A stretch of DNA of 64,000 nucleotides. Origin: CAWKGV01 sp963849305. Lineage in GTDB: Bacteria; Pseudomonadota; Alphaproteobacteria; Acetobacterales; Acetobacteraceae. The position numbers were made by a program, and so were the translations under genes. The notes under the pieces were generated by a model that saw only the letters and a list, made by a program, of their open reading frames with translations, was not told the origin of the DNA and did not search any database. Location of the stretch: positions 1 through 64,000 of the forward strand of contig CAWKGV010000019.1 in the NCBI GenBank assembly GCA_963849305.1, read 5' to 3'. Positions 19,096 through 28,780 of the stretch are shown piece after piece (the stretch's first letter is position 1; every line of letters begins with the position of its first letter).

Positions 19096-22000
19096 ATGAC
19101 GTTCGTCTCGTACGCCCAAAATTTCGAAGACGTGCTGCTCTGGCGGGCGCTCGGCCATCTCCGCAATGGATTTTATATCGACGTCGGCGCCGCACATCCC
19201 GATATCAATTCGGTCACGCGCGCTTTCTACGACGCCGGCTGGGACGGCATCGATATCGAGCCAGTGCCCGAATTCGCGCGCCGGCTGCGCGCCGCGCGGT
19301 CGAGGGACGTGGTGATCGAGGCGGCGGCCGGGGAGAGTGCCGGCACGGCGGCCCTGTTCGTGGTGCCAGGCACCGGGCTTTCGACGCTGCACCAGTCAGC
19401 GCTAAACCGCACCGAGTTCGGCGTGACCGCTCGCCCGTTGACGGTCGAGGCCGCCACGCTCGCCGCTATCTGCCACGCCCATGCGGCCCGGGACATCCAC
19501 TTCCTCAAGATTGACGTGGAGGGCAGCGAGCACGCGGTGCTCCTGGGCTGCGATTTCAGCCGGTTTCGCCCTTGGATCGTCGTCGCGGAGGCGACCGAGC
19601 CGCTATCGACCCAGCCGACCAGCGCGGAGTGGGAGCCGCTTCTGTTTGCCGCTGGTTATCGCTTCCTGTGGTTCGACGGCCTCAATCGCTTCTACGCGGC
19701 CGAGGAACGGCACGCGGAAATCGCCCCCCACTTCGCCACACCTCCGAATGTCTTCGACAATTTCGTGCGTGCGGCGGATTCGGAGGTGGTGCGCAGCATC
19801 GGCGAGGCGGAGGCCCGGGCGGCGCTGCTTGCCGAGCGCGAGCGGGCGGCAGAGCAGCGTGCTGCCGGTGCGGTGCGCGCGGCCGAAGAGGCGCGGCGAA
19901 CCGCACTGATGCGGGGCTGGGAGCTGGAGCTTGTACGCGGCCGACAGTCCGAGCAGGCCGCGGCGATCGCCGAGCGGGATGCCAGGATCGCACAACGCGA
20001 AGCTAGCATCGCCCAGCGCGATGTCAGAATGGCCCAGCAGATCGAACGCCACCAGCAGGAGGTCGCCCGTCTGGAGGCCGCGGCACGGGAAGTCGATCGC
20101 GTGCTCGGCACGGTGCGGGCGAGCACGTCCTGGCGCGTGACAGCTCCGATGCGCCGTGTAGTCTCGGCGCTGAGGCGGGAGCGACCGGCGGGCGGGACGG
20201 AGCCGACGATAAGGCGAGCAGCACTGCCGGACGGAATGGCGGCACTCCCCGCGTCGTCCGCCAGCAGGCCCTCCAGCAGCAAGTCGTTCGCCAGCAAGTC
20301 GTCCACCAGCATGTGGGTGCCGACGGCCGTGCGACGAGCGCGTCGCACCGTTCATCAGTTCCATTCCGGCAGCGCGCCGGGCGATGCGATTACCAACGCG
20401 ATGCTGCTGACCCGCCGTATCCTCCGCGATCTCGGCTACCGCAGCGAGATCTACGTGGAGCACCTGGCGCCCGAGCTTGCCGACGAGCTGCGCCCGCTGG
20501 ACGAGCTGCCGCTGCACGACGATTACGTGCTGATCCTGCGTCATTCGATGGGGTTCGGCGCGTTCGACCGGATCGCCAAGTCACCGTCGCCCAAGGTTCT
20601 GCTCTATCACAACATCACGCCGCCGGACCTGCTGGCGAGCGTCCCGGCGTTGCGAGGAGCGGCGAAAGTGGGCCGCCAGCAGCTGGCGCGGCTCCGCCCC
20701 CTGGTCGCGGCGGCGCTGGCCGACAGCGAGTTCAATGCCAACGAGCTTCGGTCGCTGGGCTTCGATCCGGTGCAGACGTGTCCGCTGCTGTTCGATATCG
20801 ACACATTCGCGCCAGCGCCCCGATCCAAGGCAGACCGGCCGTTCACCATCCTGTTCGTCGGCCGGGTGATCGAATCGAAGGGTCAGGCCGACCTCGTCGC
20901 GGCTTATGGGCGGTTTCGCGCCAGCTTCGGCCGGCGGTCCCGGCTGGTATTGGTCGGGCGCACGGACGGCGCTGGCGCCGATTACACCCGGCTGCTGATG
21001 GATCGCATCGACGGCGTTGGCGGCCAACATGTCCGGCTGACCGGGCCGATCTCGGACCAGGAACTATGGGGCTGGTACGCCGAGGCTGATCTTTACGTCT
21101 CACTAAGTCATCATGAGGGGTTCGGCGTGCCGCTGGTGGAGGCCATCGTGGCTGGTATCCCAGTGCTCGCGTGGCCGAGCGGGGCGGTGCCGTACACGCT
21201 TGGCCCCGGAGCCGAGCTGCTCGCCGATCGCGCCCCCGAAGCGGTCGCGGCGCGGATGCTGGAGCTGGCGCGCGATGATGCGGCGCGCCAGGCGATCCAG
21301 AAGCGCCAACGCGCGTCGCTCGACCGCTTCCGGCTCGACCGGCATGTGCCGCGACTGGTGCAAGCCTTGGCTCTCGCCGGCGCGATGCCACCCCGCGTCC
21401 CGGGCACGCGCGAGCAGATGGTCGCGAATGCCCGATTCACCATCACCGGCCACATTAACAAGAGCTACAGTCTCGCGGCGATCAACCGCGAGCTGGCCCT
21501 CGCCATCGAGGCGGAGCGGCCAGGCTCAGCGCGGATCGTTCCGGTCGAGGGGGCAATTACCTCCGACCGGTCGGGTGTCCCAGCCGAGCAGGCGAGCCGC
21601 ATCCAGGCGCTTGCAGCTCGCCCGGCACACGCGACCGGGCCGGAGTTCGTGGTCAGCCAGCATTATCCGATCTGGGTTCCGCCCGAGCCGGGCGACGCGG
21701 CGTTCGCCCTGGTCTTCTGGGAAGAATCGCTGATGCCGGCGGAAACGGTCGCAATCCTCAATCGCGGGTTCCGTGGTGTGCTCGCGCCGTCCGGCTTCGT
21801 CGCCAAGGCGCTGATCAATTCCGGCGTCACCATCCCAGTACGCGCCATCGGGCATACCTCCGACCTCGCGCCGTTCCAGGCCCTGGCCGCGCGGCGGCGT
21901 TCGCGCCCGCACCAGGATGGGCCATTCACCTTCCTGCATGTCTCCTCTTGCTTTCCCCGCAAGGGCGTAGATGCGCTGCTGGCGGCGTACGCGCGGGCGT

Positions 22001-23695
22001 TCCGCGGCGGCGACTGGGTGCGTCTGGTGATCAAGGGCTTCCCCAATCCGCACAACGATGTTGACGCGCAGATCGCCGAACTGCAGGCGCGCGATCGGGA
22101 TATGGGGGAGATCGCCTTCATCAACCGGGACATGGATCGGGAAGAGTTGCTCGGGCTCTATGCCGAGGCCGACGCGCTGGTGCTGCCGTCGCGCGGCGAG
22201 GGCTTCAACCTGCCGGCCGCCGAGGCGATGGCAGCCGAGCTGCCGTTGATCGTGACGCGGCATGGCGGGCACATCGATTTCTGCACCGAAGCGAATGCCC
22301 GGCTGGTCGATTTCTGCTTCGCGCCGTCCGCCAGCCATGTGGCGAGTGCGCATTCGGTCTGGGCCGAGCCGGACCTCGACGATCTCGCCGCCGCCTTGCG
22401 CGAGGCCGCGGCGATCCGGGAGTCTGGGGGGCGTCAGGCGGCGGCATGGTCGCGGCGTGCCCGCCAGGGCGCGGCCGACATCGCCGCCGCGACCGATCGC
22501 GCGGGGCTGGTCGGGCGCCTGGTCGAGGCGGCCGTGGACGTGCTGCTGCGTCCTCCTCGCCCGCCGATGCGGCTGGCATGGGTCTCGACCTGGGACGTGC
22601 GCTGCGGCATCGCGGAGTATTCAAGGCACCTGCTTGATGCGCTGACGCCGGAACCGGGGGGCGAGATCGTGGTCCTGGCCGACGATCGAACCACCCCGCC
22701 GCAGCGAAACGACGGGGGCGCGCAGGTGCGACCAGCTTGGCGGCTCGGCCAGGTCGCCAGCTTGGGGCGGCTGTCAGAAGCAATCGCGGCGGTGGACCCA
22801 CATGTCGTGGTGGTGCAGCACCAGCCGGGTTTGTTCGGCTGGGGCGGGCTCGCCGCGCTGCTTGGCGCCCCCGCGCTCCGGGGCCGGACGGTCGTGGTGG
22901 CGCTGCATAATTCGCGCGCTTTTGCCGACATGCGGCCCGAGCAGCAGGAGCCAGCGCTCACCGCGCTAGCAGGCGTCGGGCGGGTGTTGGTCCACACGAT
23001 CGCGGACCTCAACTTTCTGAAGGGATTTGGCCTGACCGACAACGTCGCGCTGCTGCCGCACGGCGCACCGCCGCTCGCCACATCGAGGCCGGCGCGCGCT
23101 CTGGCTGCTGGCGACGCGCCGCTGATCGGGTCCTATGGTTTCTTTCTCCCCGGCAAGGGTCTGCCGCAGCTTATCGAGGCGGTGGCGGCACTGCGCGCGG
23201 AGTGGCCTTGCGTACGACTTCGCTTGGTAAACGCGGAGTACCGAGAACGCGGACTCGCCTGAGGAGATCGCGGCTTGCCGCGACCTCGCCACGCGACTTG
23301 GAATCATGGAGAGAATCGAGTGGGTGACGGAGTTCCTGCCGCGAGAACGGTCGGTCGATCTGCTGGCGGACTGCGATCTCGTCGTGCTGCCCTATCAGGC
23401 ATCGAAGGAGGCGGCCAGCGGCGCGCTGCGGATCGCGCTCAGCGCCGGGGTTCCGGTCGCTGTGACCCCGTTGCCGCTGTTCGAGGAGGCGACCGCCGCG
23501 ACGATCCGACTGTCCGGGACTGATAGCGGCACGATCGCCCCTGATTTGCGTGGCGTGCTGAAGGATCAGCGGCTGCGGCTGTGCACTCAGGAGGCGGCGC
23601 GGGCGTGGCTCACCGATCGCGATTGGGGCGCGACCGCGCGCCGCCTTTACGACATGCTCGCCGGTCTGCATGCGAGCGCGACGGGTATTTGTTGA
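19096..23695 (+). CDS. Four-module FkbM methyltransferase / triple glycosyltransferase (one frame break)
   Basis: Repaired length is about 1532 residues. Residues 1-220 are an FkbM methyltransferase (YIDVGAAHPDINSVTRAFYD, LKIDVEGSEHAVLLG). About 230-350 is a charged coiled coil with repeats of the type IAERDARIAQREASIAQRD. Then come three GT4-type glycosyltransferases: about 418-760 (GRVIESKGQADLV, SHHEGFGVPLVEA), 775-1148 (SSCFPRKGVDALL, SRGEGFNLPAAEA) and 1157-1532 (SYGFFLPGKGLPQLIEA). One extra base at 23243-23247 separates the last 150 residues; removing it joins LVNAEY to NADSPEEIAACRD. ATG at 19096 is the only sensible start. Such proteins build or cap surface polysaccharide; the sugars are unknown. 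Confidence 0.88.
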
Positions 23696-24600
23696 TGGCG
23701 GCGGCGAATGATCGGTTCGAACGCTACATGGAATGCATCGACGGCGTGCAAGGCTGGCTGAGCAACACGACGGCGCACATCTCGCATAGCCTGCTGAATT
23801 TCCAGTCGCAATCAGGATGGAATGGCAACGTCTGCGAGATCGGCGTCCATCATGGCCGATATTTCCTGGCTTTGGCGACGAGCATCGACGAAGCCGAGAA
23901 AGCCGTCGCCGTGGATCTGTTCGGGCGGCAAGACGAGAACATCGACCAATCCGGCCAGGGCGACCGCGCGACATTCGAAGCCAATGTCGCGCGCTTCGCC
24001 GATCCCGATCGGGTTGTCGTGATTGAAGGCAATTCCCTCCGGCTCGCGCCCGAGCGCCTGATCGAGCAGGGCCGCATCCAATTCTTCTCGGTCGATGGCG
24101 GCCACACGCGGCAGGTGACGGCTCATGATCTCTGGTTGTCCGAACACAGCCTGACGCCCGTGGGCATTGTGGCGCTGGACGACATCCTAAGCTTCATGTG
24201 GACGGGAGTTCTGAGCGGTTATGCCAAATACAAGGCCGAAGGCGGGCGGCTGGCGCCGATCGCCCTTGTGCCGAATAAGCTGCTTCTATCTCAATCGGCG
24301 CATGTCGTGTCATACCGCGAGCACCTGCGCTCGGCCTTTGCCGATTGCCTGGTGAGGACGGATGCGGAGTTCCTGGCCGATACCGCCGACGTGATCGGTG
24401 ATAGCGAACGATTCGAGATCCGAGTTGTCTCGCCTCAGGAAACGCCGGACATGGCGGCGGTGACGCGATTGAACGAGGAGAACGCCTGGCTCCGCGCGGA
24501 ATTGGATCAACTCCGGCGCTCCCGCCGGTACCGCATCGCTTCGGCGGTCGCGGATGCCGTGAACCGGCTTCGAGCGAATCGGGAAGCTGCACCGCGATAG
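23695..24600 (+). CDS. Class I SAM-dependent methyltransferase (Methyltransf_24-like)
   Basis: The 301-residue product has a Rossmann-type methyltransferase core: VCEIGVHHGRYFLALAT, AVAVDLFGRQ, and IQFFSVDGGHTRQVTAHDLW. The VDGxH-type motif is typical of the group whose members methylate sugars in cell-surface glycans. The C-terminus carries a short coiled coil (LNEENAWLRAELDQLRRSRRYR) like those trailing glycosyltransferases. Its ATG overlaps the stop of the preceding large gene (TGATG), so it is translationally coupled and should act on the same product. Confidence 0.8.
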   Translation: MAAANDRFERYMECIDGVQGWLSNTTAHISHSLLNFQSQSGWNGNVCEIGVHHGRYFLALATSIDEAEKAVAVDLFGRQDENIDQSGQGDRATFEANVARFADPDRVVVIEGNSLRLAPERLIEQGRIQFFSVDGGHTRQVTAHDLWLSEHSLTPVGIVALDDILSFMWTGVLSGYAKYKAEGGRLAPIALVPNKLLLSQSAHVVSYREHLRSAFADCLVRTDAEFLADTADVIGDSERFEIRVVSPQETPDMAAVTRLNEENAWLRAELDQLRRSRRYRIASAVADAVNRLRANREAAPR

Positions 24601-24763
24601 TCCGACGAACCTCACCAACACGTTATACGACGTTCACCGATTTTCGCGTCGGCTGGTGCATCCAACTCTCGTGTTGAAACGTAATAACTGAGCGATACAT
24701 TGCTGATTCGAACTCATGCTGGTTCGGTATCGCTGACTCATCCTTGAGGAGAGAAACCGTCAC

Positions 24764-25684
24764 ATGACCGAAGCTGACATTGAAAACGGATCGGCCCTTT
24801 CAGTCGCTCTGGAGCGGCGCCGTTTGATGAAGCGGGTTGGGCTCGGCGCGGCGGGCGCCGCTGCACTAAGCGCGCTGGGTACGGCTGGGTTGGCGCTGTC
24901 CAGCAAGCCGGCCTCGGCGCAAGCCCTCACCGATGCGGATGTCTTCAACTTCGCCCTCAATCTCGAATACCTGGAAGCCGAGTTCTACCTTCGCGCGGTG
25001 ACCGGTTCGGGTATTCCAGCGTCCCTGCTCACCGGCACAGGGACGCAAGGCACGGTTACCGGCGGCTCCCTCGTGCCGTTCAGCAATCCCGCGCTCGCCT
25101 ATTACGCCCAGGCGATCGCCAATGACGAGCTGGCGCATGTCCGCTTCATCCGCGACGTGCTCGGGTCGGCCGCGGTGGCCGAGCCCACGATCGACTTGGA
25201 GACCAGCTTCACCACCTTGGCGGTCGCGGCGGGCCTGATCCCGTCGGGGCAGACCTTCAATCCGTTCGCCGATCAAGTGGCATTCATGCTCGGCGCTTAC
25301 ATCTTCGAGGATGTCGGCGTAACCGCCTATGCCGGTGCGGCGACCGCGATCACCACCCCCGACAATCTCGCCTACGCGGCCAGCATCCTGGGGACCGAAG
25401 CGTACCACGCGGGCGTCATCCGCGGCTATCTGTCCGACATCGGCGCGGGCGGCGCGACGAACGCGATCTCCGCATTGCGCGCGAAGCTCTCGGGCGTGCA
25501 GGACAACGGCACCAACTACAACGGCAACCCATATAATATCACTAACGTTGACGTTAACGGCCAGGTGTTCCGCCGCACGCCGGGTCAAGTGCTGGCGATC
25601 GTCTACGCCGGCGGCGCCACCAGCGGCTTGTTCTACCCGAACGGCGTCAACGGCACGATCGCGACCTCCACTCCGGTGACTTAG
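24764..25684 (+). CDS. Exported ferritin-like domain protein
   Basis: A 306-residue protein of the ferritin-like family often annotated as desiccation-related. The leader has twin-arginine-like residues (ERRRLMKRVGLGAAGAAALS) ending near ASA-QA, indicating export. The helical bundle shows metal-ligand-like residues in FALNLEYLEAEFYLRA, AIANDELAHVRFIRD, GAYIFEDVGVTAYAG and ILGTEAYHAGVIRG. The family is linked to stress or desiccation survival, but the biochemical role is not known. A GAGGAG lies about 15 bases before the ATG. It stands alone; 163 bases precede it without another gene. Confidence 0.85.
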   Translation: MTEADIENGSALSVALERRRLMKRVGLGAAGAAALSALGTAGLALSSKPASAQALTDADVFNFALNLEYLEAEFYLRAVTGSGIPASLLTGTGTQGTVTGGSLVPFSNPALAYYAQAIANDELAHVRFIRDVLGSAAVAEPTIDLETSFTTLAVAAGLIPSGQTFNPFADQVAFMLGAYIFEDVGVTAYAGAATAITTPDNLAYAASILGTEAYHAGVIRGYLSDIGAGGATNAISALRAKLSGVQDNGTNYNGNPYNITNVDVNGQVFRRTPGQVLAIVYAGGATSGLFYPNGVNGTIATSTPVT

Positions 25685-26072
25685 ACTTAGAGTCCGTTCA
25701 GGGAAACCGCAAAGTAGGTTCGTACCGAATCGATAGGGGTCGGGAGGAGCACCGCTCCCCCGACCTCCGAACCTCCGCCGCCTCCGACGACATCGCTACT
25801 ATGGAGACCCAGACTGCTGACGGTCGCACGCGGACAGGCAGGTCTCTCGGCTTACGCCGCCTCGTCGTCCGGGCATTCCCTCCTCAACAACCTGATCCGC
25901 GCATCGGTCAGTCGCCTCAGCGCCGACGGTTGTTCCAGCTTCGCCAAAGATTAGCAGACTCGCCACGAGATCCCGCCGAATCACATTCGGTATCACACCC
26001 CCGGGATCAGCCCGGGGGCGGGCATGACAGGGGAAACGACAGGTTGAGCGTGCCTCATTCGGGATGCGGGCA
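25685..26072. other. Gene-free region between ferritin-like gene and gspK
   Basis: About 390 bases with no frame that looks coding. The only structure I see is the perfect GC hairpin at 25998-26018. The genes on either side run toward each other, so the region should hold their two transcription ends. Confidence 0.5.
25998..26018. repeat. Perfect 8-bp GC hairpin between convergent genes
   Basis: CCCCCGGG, loop ATCAG, then CCCGGGGG. There is no T-run on either strand, so it may be a bidirectional RNA-stabilising hairpin or a repeat element rather than a classical terminator. Confidence 0.6.
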
Positions 26073-26882
26073 TCAGGGGACCGTCTCGCGCCAACGCAGG
26101 ACCGCGAACGGCTCATTCCCGCCGCCGGCACCGATCCGGACAACGACACTGCGCACGGCCTCGGCGCCGCTGACCGCGGTCGCGCGAACCGATATGGCGA
26201 CGACGCGCTCGTCCGGAGGCCCGCGCCTCGTATCCGGAATCGGCCCATAGACATCCTCCATCGCCTGAAGCACCACCGGGTCGGCGACCGTCGGATCGGG
26301 ATTGCCGTTGTGGTACAGGGTCAAGTGCGGGATCAGGCGGTCCAGGATGGCCGGAGTGACGCCGATTACGTCGCCCAGTTCTCGTAGACTTTCGAATGGC
26401 GCCTGGGGCGGTTCATAGTTTCGCCCCGCCGCACTGTAGCTTGCCGCCATCGGCGACGCGCCGTTGCTCGGCGTGCGCCATGTCACGATCGCCTGCGCGA
26501 TGGTCTCGGCCTGCTGGGCATCGACGCCGAGTTCGCGCAGCAATGCCGCCAGCAATTCGGGTCGTGCTGAGTTCGGATTGATCTTGCCGGCCTCGCTCTC
26601 GATCCGGATGAACGCGATCCCGCCCGGGATCGGTTCCTGGTGCGGCCGGCTATTGGCCGGCCAATGGGCGGCAGATGCATCCATGACCCGGAACACGGCC
26701 TCGTACACCACGCCGTCCGCCTCAGCGCCCAGCTCGGCCGCGCTGCGCAGGTTGCCGGCCAGGTTCGCCTCCTGACGGCCGGCGGCGCCGAGCTGGGTCA
26801 CGATCAGGGCGAGCAGGACAAGGGTCCAGAGCACGACCAGCAGGGCGAAGCCGGCGTCGCGGCGTTCCTGGCTGGCGCTCAT
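26073..26882 (-). CDS. gspK: Type II secretion minor pseudopilin GspK
   Basis: GspK caps the tip of the type II secretion pseudopilus together with GspI and GspJ. The 269-residue protein has a prepilin-like N-terminus (RRDAGFALLVVLWTLVLLALIV), lacking the usual Glu5 as is typical of GspK. The globular part shows ESEAGKINPNSARPELLAAL, a recognisable family stretch, and LRELGDVIGVTPAILDRLIP. It is last in the cluster; its ATG overlaps the stop of the GspC/N-like gene. Confidence 0.88.
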   Translation of the reverse strand: MSASQERRDAGFALLVVLWTLVLLALIVTQLGAAGRQEANLAGNLRSAAELGAEADGVVYEAVFRVMDASAAHWPANSRPHQEPIPGGIAFIRIESEAGKINPNSARPELLAALLRELGVDAQQAETIAQAIVTWRTPSNGASPMAASYSAAGRNYEPPQAPFESLRELGDVIGVTPAILDRLIPHLTLYHNGNPDPTVADPVVLQAMEDVYGPIPDTRRGPPDERVVAISVRATAVSGAEAVRSVVVRIGAGGGNEPFAVLRWRETVP

Positions 26883-27499
26883 GGACTTGGCTGACGCCGG
26901 CCCATCAGACTTTGGATCGTCGGGGGCGGCGGCACCGGCAGCTTGGGCGCGGCGGCCTCCGCCTCAAGCCGCTCCAGGATCGAGGCTCCCGCCGCGGGAG
27001 TTTTGGTGGCCTGCGCCGACGCCGCCGGTCTGGTGGCGAAGACCGGGCGCAGGGTCTCGGTGCCGCCAGGCCCGTCCACCGTGACCTCCCCGGCGGTGAT
27101 CGCGCGCACCACGAAGGGCCCGAGCCGGCCTCCGATGCTCACGATCACCGGCTTGTCCTCGCCGTTGGCGGCGAAGATCGCATTCTTGCCGTCCGCGCTG
27201 ACCAAAACGCCGGTCAACCGGGGGATTTCGGGCGTAGCGGTCGGGCGGCTGGCGGCCGTGATGTTTGGCGGCGGGCGCCGGCTCGGGGTGAAAAGCGGAC
27301 GAGCCAGGATCGTTTCCGTCCACGCCTTCACTTGGGCGTTTCGGGGCGTCGGGGTTCCGGCATGAGCAAGCGGGGCCTGCGACCGGGTGATCGTGCTGAG
27401 GGCGACATGGGTCGCGGGGGCGGGCGTGGCCTCGAGATACAGCACGCCGATCAGCGCGGCCGCGAGGCCAGCCAGCCCGACGGGGGCGAGCCGGCTCAT
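26879..27499 (-). CDS. GspC/GspN-like type II secretion accessory protein
   Basis: A 206-residue protein with one N-terminal membrane anchor (LAPVGLAGLAAALIGVLYLE), a proline-rich linker and a periplasmic domain resembling the homology region of GspC and PilP: RLTGVLVSADGKNAIFAANG and VSIGGRLGPFVVRAITAGEV. GspC couples the inner-membrane platform to the outer-membrane secretin. Overlaps of four bases with both neighbours (gspM and gspK) support a translationally coupled operon. The choice between GspC and GspN naming is open. Confidence 0.72.
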   Translation of the reverse strand: MSRLAPVGLAGLAAALIGVLYLEATPAPATHVALSTITRSQAPLAHAGTPTPRNAQVKAWTETILARPLFTPSRRPPPNITAASRPTATPEIPRLTGVLVSADGKNAIFAANGEDKPVIVSIGGRLGPFVVRAITAGEVTVDGPGGTETLRPVFATRPAASAQATKTPAAGASILERLEAEAAAPKLPVPPPPTIQSLMGRRQPSP

Positions 27500-28089
27500 T
27501 GGGCTTTCACCGGAGCGTCGGTACCGGCGGCCCGGAACCCATAAACGATCAGGCTCGCGCTCAGCGCCGGCCGATTCGGCTTGGCCGCGAGGAACTGGCC
27601 ATGCAACTCCAGCTCGTCGACCAGCATCCGCGGCGACGCCCGCTCGATCGCGGCCAGGAGCCGAGCGACGTTCGCCATCGTGGCCCGCACCGAGATGCGC
27701 ACGCCGATGCGGCGCAAGCTGCTGCCTGCCTCGATCGTCGGCAAGACCTCGGCGCTGGAGATCGGTGCCTCGGCCTGCGCGGCCATCGTTTGCAGCCGTT
27801 CCTGCAACGCCGCCCCGGCGAGGGCATCGGTGCTGCCCGGCAACAAGGCTTGGTGGGCGGCACCATCATGCGACAGCCCGGCGGCTTCGCGGCGCAGCTC
27901 GGGCAGGGTGCCGGCAACCTGGGTCATGCGGTCCAGCATCGTTCGCCGCTCCTCCAGCAGGTCCGCGCGATCGGCATACCATCCCAGCAACGGCCCGCCG
28001 ATGCCGAACCAGATGATCGCGGCCACGCAGAACAACAGGGCGACGGCGAGAGCGCGCCCACGTGGGCCGGTGGGCAGGTCAAGCGTCAT
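27496..28089 (-). CDS. gspM: Type II secretion platform protein GspM (PilO-like)
   Basis: A bitopic inner-membrane protein of 197 residues: one membrane helix near residues 13-33 (LAVALLFCVAAIIWFGIGG), a coiled coil (LLEERRTMLDRMTQVAGTL), then a ferredoxin-like periplasmic domain (LRRIGVRISVRATMANVARLLAAIE). This is the GspMb/PilO layout. GspM normally pairs with GspL, which is missing here and replaced by a 31-codon ORF whose stop overlaps this ATG. Confidence 0.78.
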   Translation of the reverse strand: MTLDLPTGPRGRALAVALLFCVAAIIWFGIGGPLLGWYADRADLLEERRTMLDRMTQVAGTLPELRREAAGLSHDGAAHQALLPGSTDALAGAALQERLQTMAAQAEAPISSAEVLPTIEAGSSLRRIGVRISVRATMANVARLLAAIERASPRMLVDELELHGQFLAAKPNRPALSASLIVYGFRAAGTDAPVKAQ

Positions 28090-28181
28090 ATTCGATTCGA
28101 ACTCGTAAGTAGCCGGTCGGCAAAATCACCACCGCCGGTGCTTGCGTCAACGCGAATACCGCGCACGAGCTTCACGATCAT
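28086..28181 (-). CDS. 31-codon ORF coupled between gspJ and gspM, in the gspL position
   Basis: A tiny ORF, starting MIVKLVRGIRVDAS and ending DRLLTSSNRI. Its ATG overlaps the gspJ stop and its stop overlaps the gspM ATG, both as ATGA. Such exact coupling on both sides suggests it is translated or is the collapsed remnant of a gene formerly coupled to both neighbours. GspL would be expected here at roughly 350-400 residues. I do not recognise the peptide. Confidence 0.5.
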   Translation of the reverse strand: MIVKLVRGIRVDASTGGGDFADRLLTSSNRI

Positions 28182-28780
28182 CGCTTGGCCAGCAGCGGGG
28201 CCGCGACGATATCGGGCCAGTGCCGGTGAGCGCCTGACGGAAACACGAGGCGGAACCGGACCAACCCCGGTAGCGCGCGATCGGTCCATTCCTGGGTCCA
28301 TCCCCCGCCGGGTGCCATCCGCCAGTAGGCGAGTTCCAGGCGCTCGATCCCGCCAAGCAATACCTCCGTGTGCGGTTCCGGCGCCGGTCCCACGCGCCGC
28401 GCGTGGATGTGCGGCGTCCAGCGCAGCAGGAGCCGATGGCCCGCATCGACCAGCAGCAGCATGTCGGCGGCTTCGCCGTCCATGCCGGCCGTGACGTCAC
28501 CGCCGGTTGGCAGGACAGACGTGAAGCCGAGGCGCTGTTCCGAACCGGCGATCGCGGCAGGGTCACGCGCGGTTCCAGGGTCCATTTGCCCGACCAGGGC
28601 GCGCAGGGTCCGGTCGGTGGCGTCCAGGTCGGCGCGGCGATCGATCACGCGGTCCTGCCGGGACCAGGCGGCGAGGCCGAAGCGCACACCCTGGGCCAAG
28701 CCGACCATGAGGAAGCCGAGCACGGCGAGCGCCACCACGACCTCAAGCAAGGTGAAGCCGGCGGTTGCGCGTGCGTTCAT
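28178..28780 (-). CDS. gspJ: Type II secretion minor pseudopilin GspJ
   Basis: A 200-residue minor pseudopilin of the tip complex. The prepilin peptidase site and hydrophobic helix are plain: ATAGFTLLEVVVALAVLGFL, with Gly before Phe and Glu at +5. The C-terminal part (IERLELAYWRMAPGGGW, LVRFRLVFPSGAH) matches the GspJ globular domain. The start MNARATAGFT is preferred to a longer frame. It overlaps gspI upstream by four bases and the 31-codon ORF downstream by four. Confidence 0.88.
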   Translation of the reverse strand: MNARATAGFTLLEVVVALAVLGFLMVGLAQGVRFGLAAWSRQDRVIDRRADLDATDRTLRALVGQMDPGTARDPAAIAGSEQRLGFTSVLPTGGDVTAGMDGEAADMLLLVDAGHRLLLRWTPHIHARRVGPAPEPHTEVLLGGIERLELAYWRMAPGGGWTQEWTDRALPGLVRFRLVFPSGAHRHWPDIVAAPLLAKR

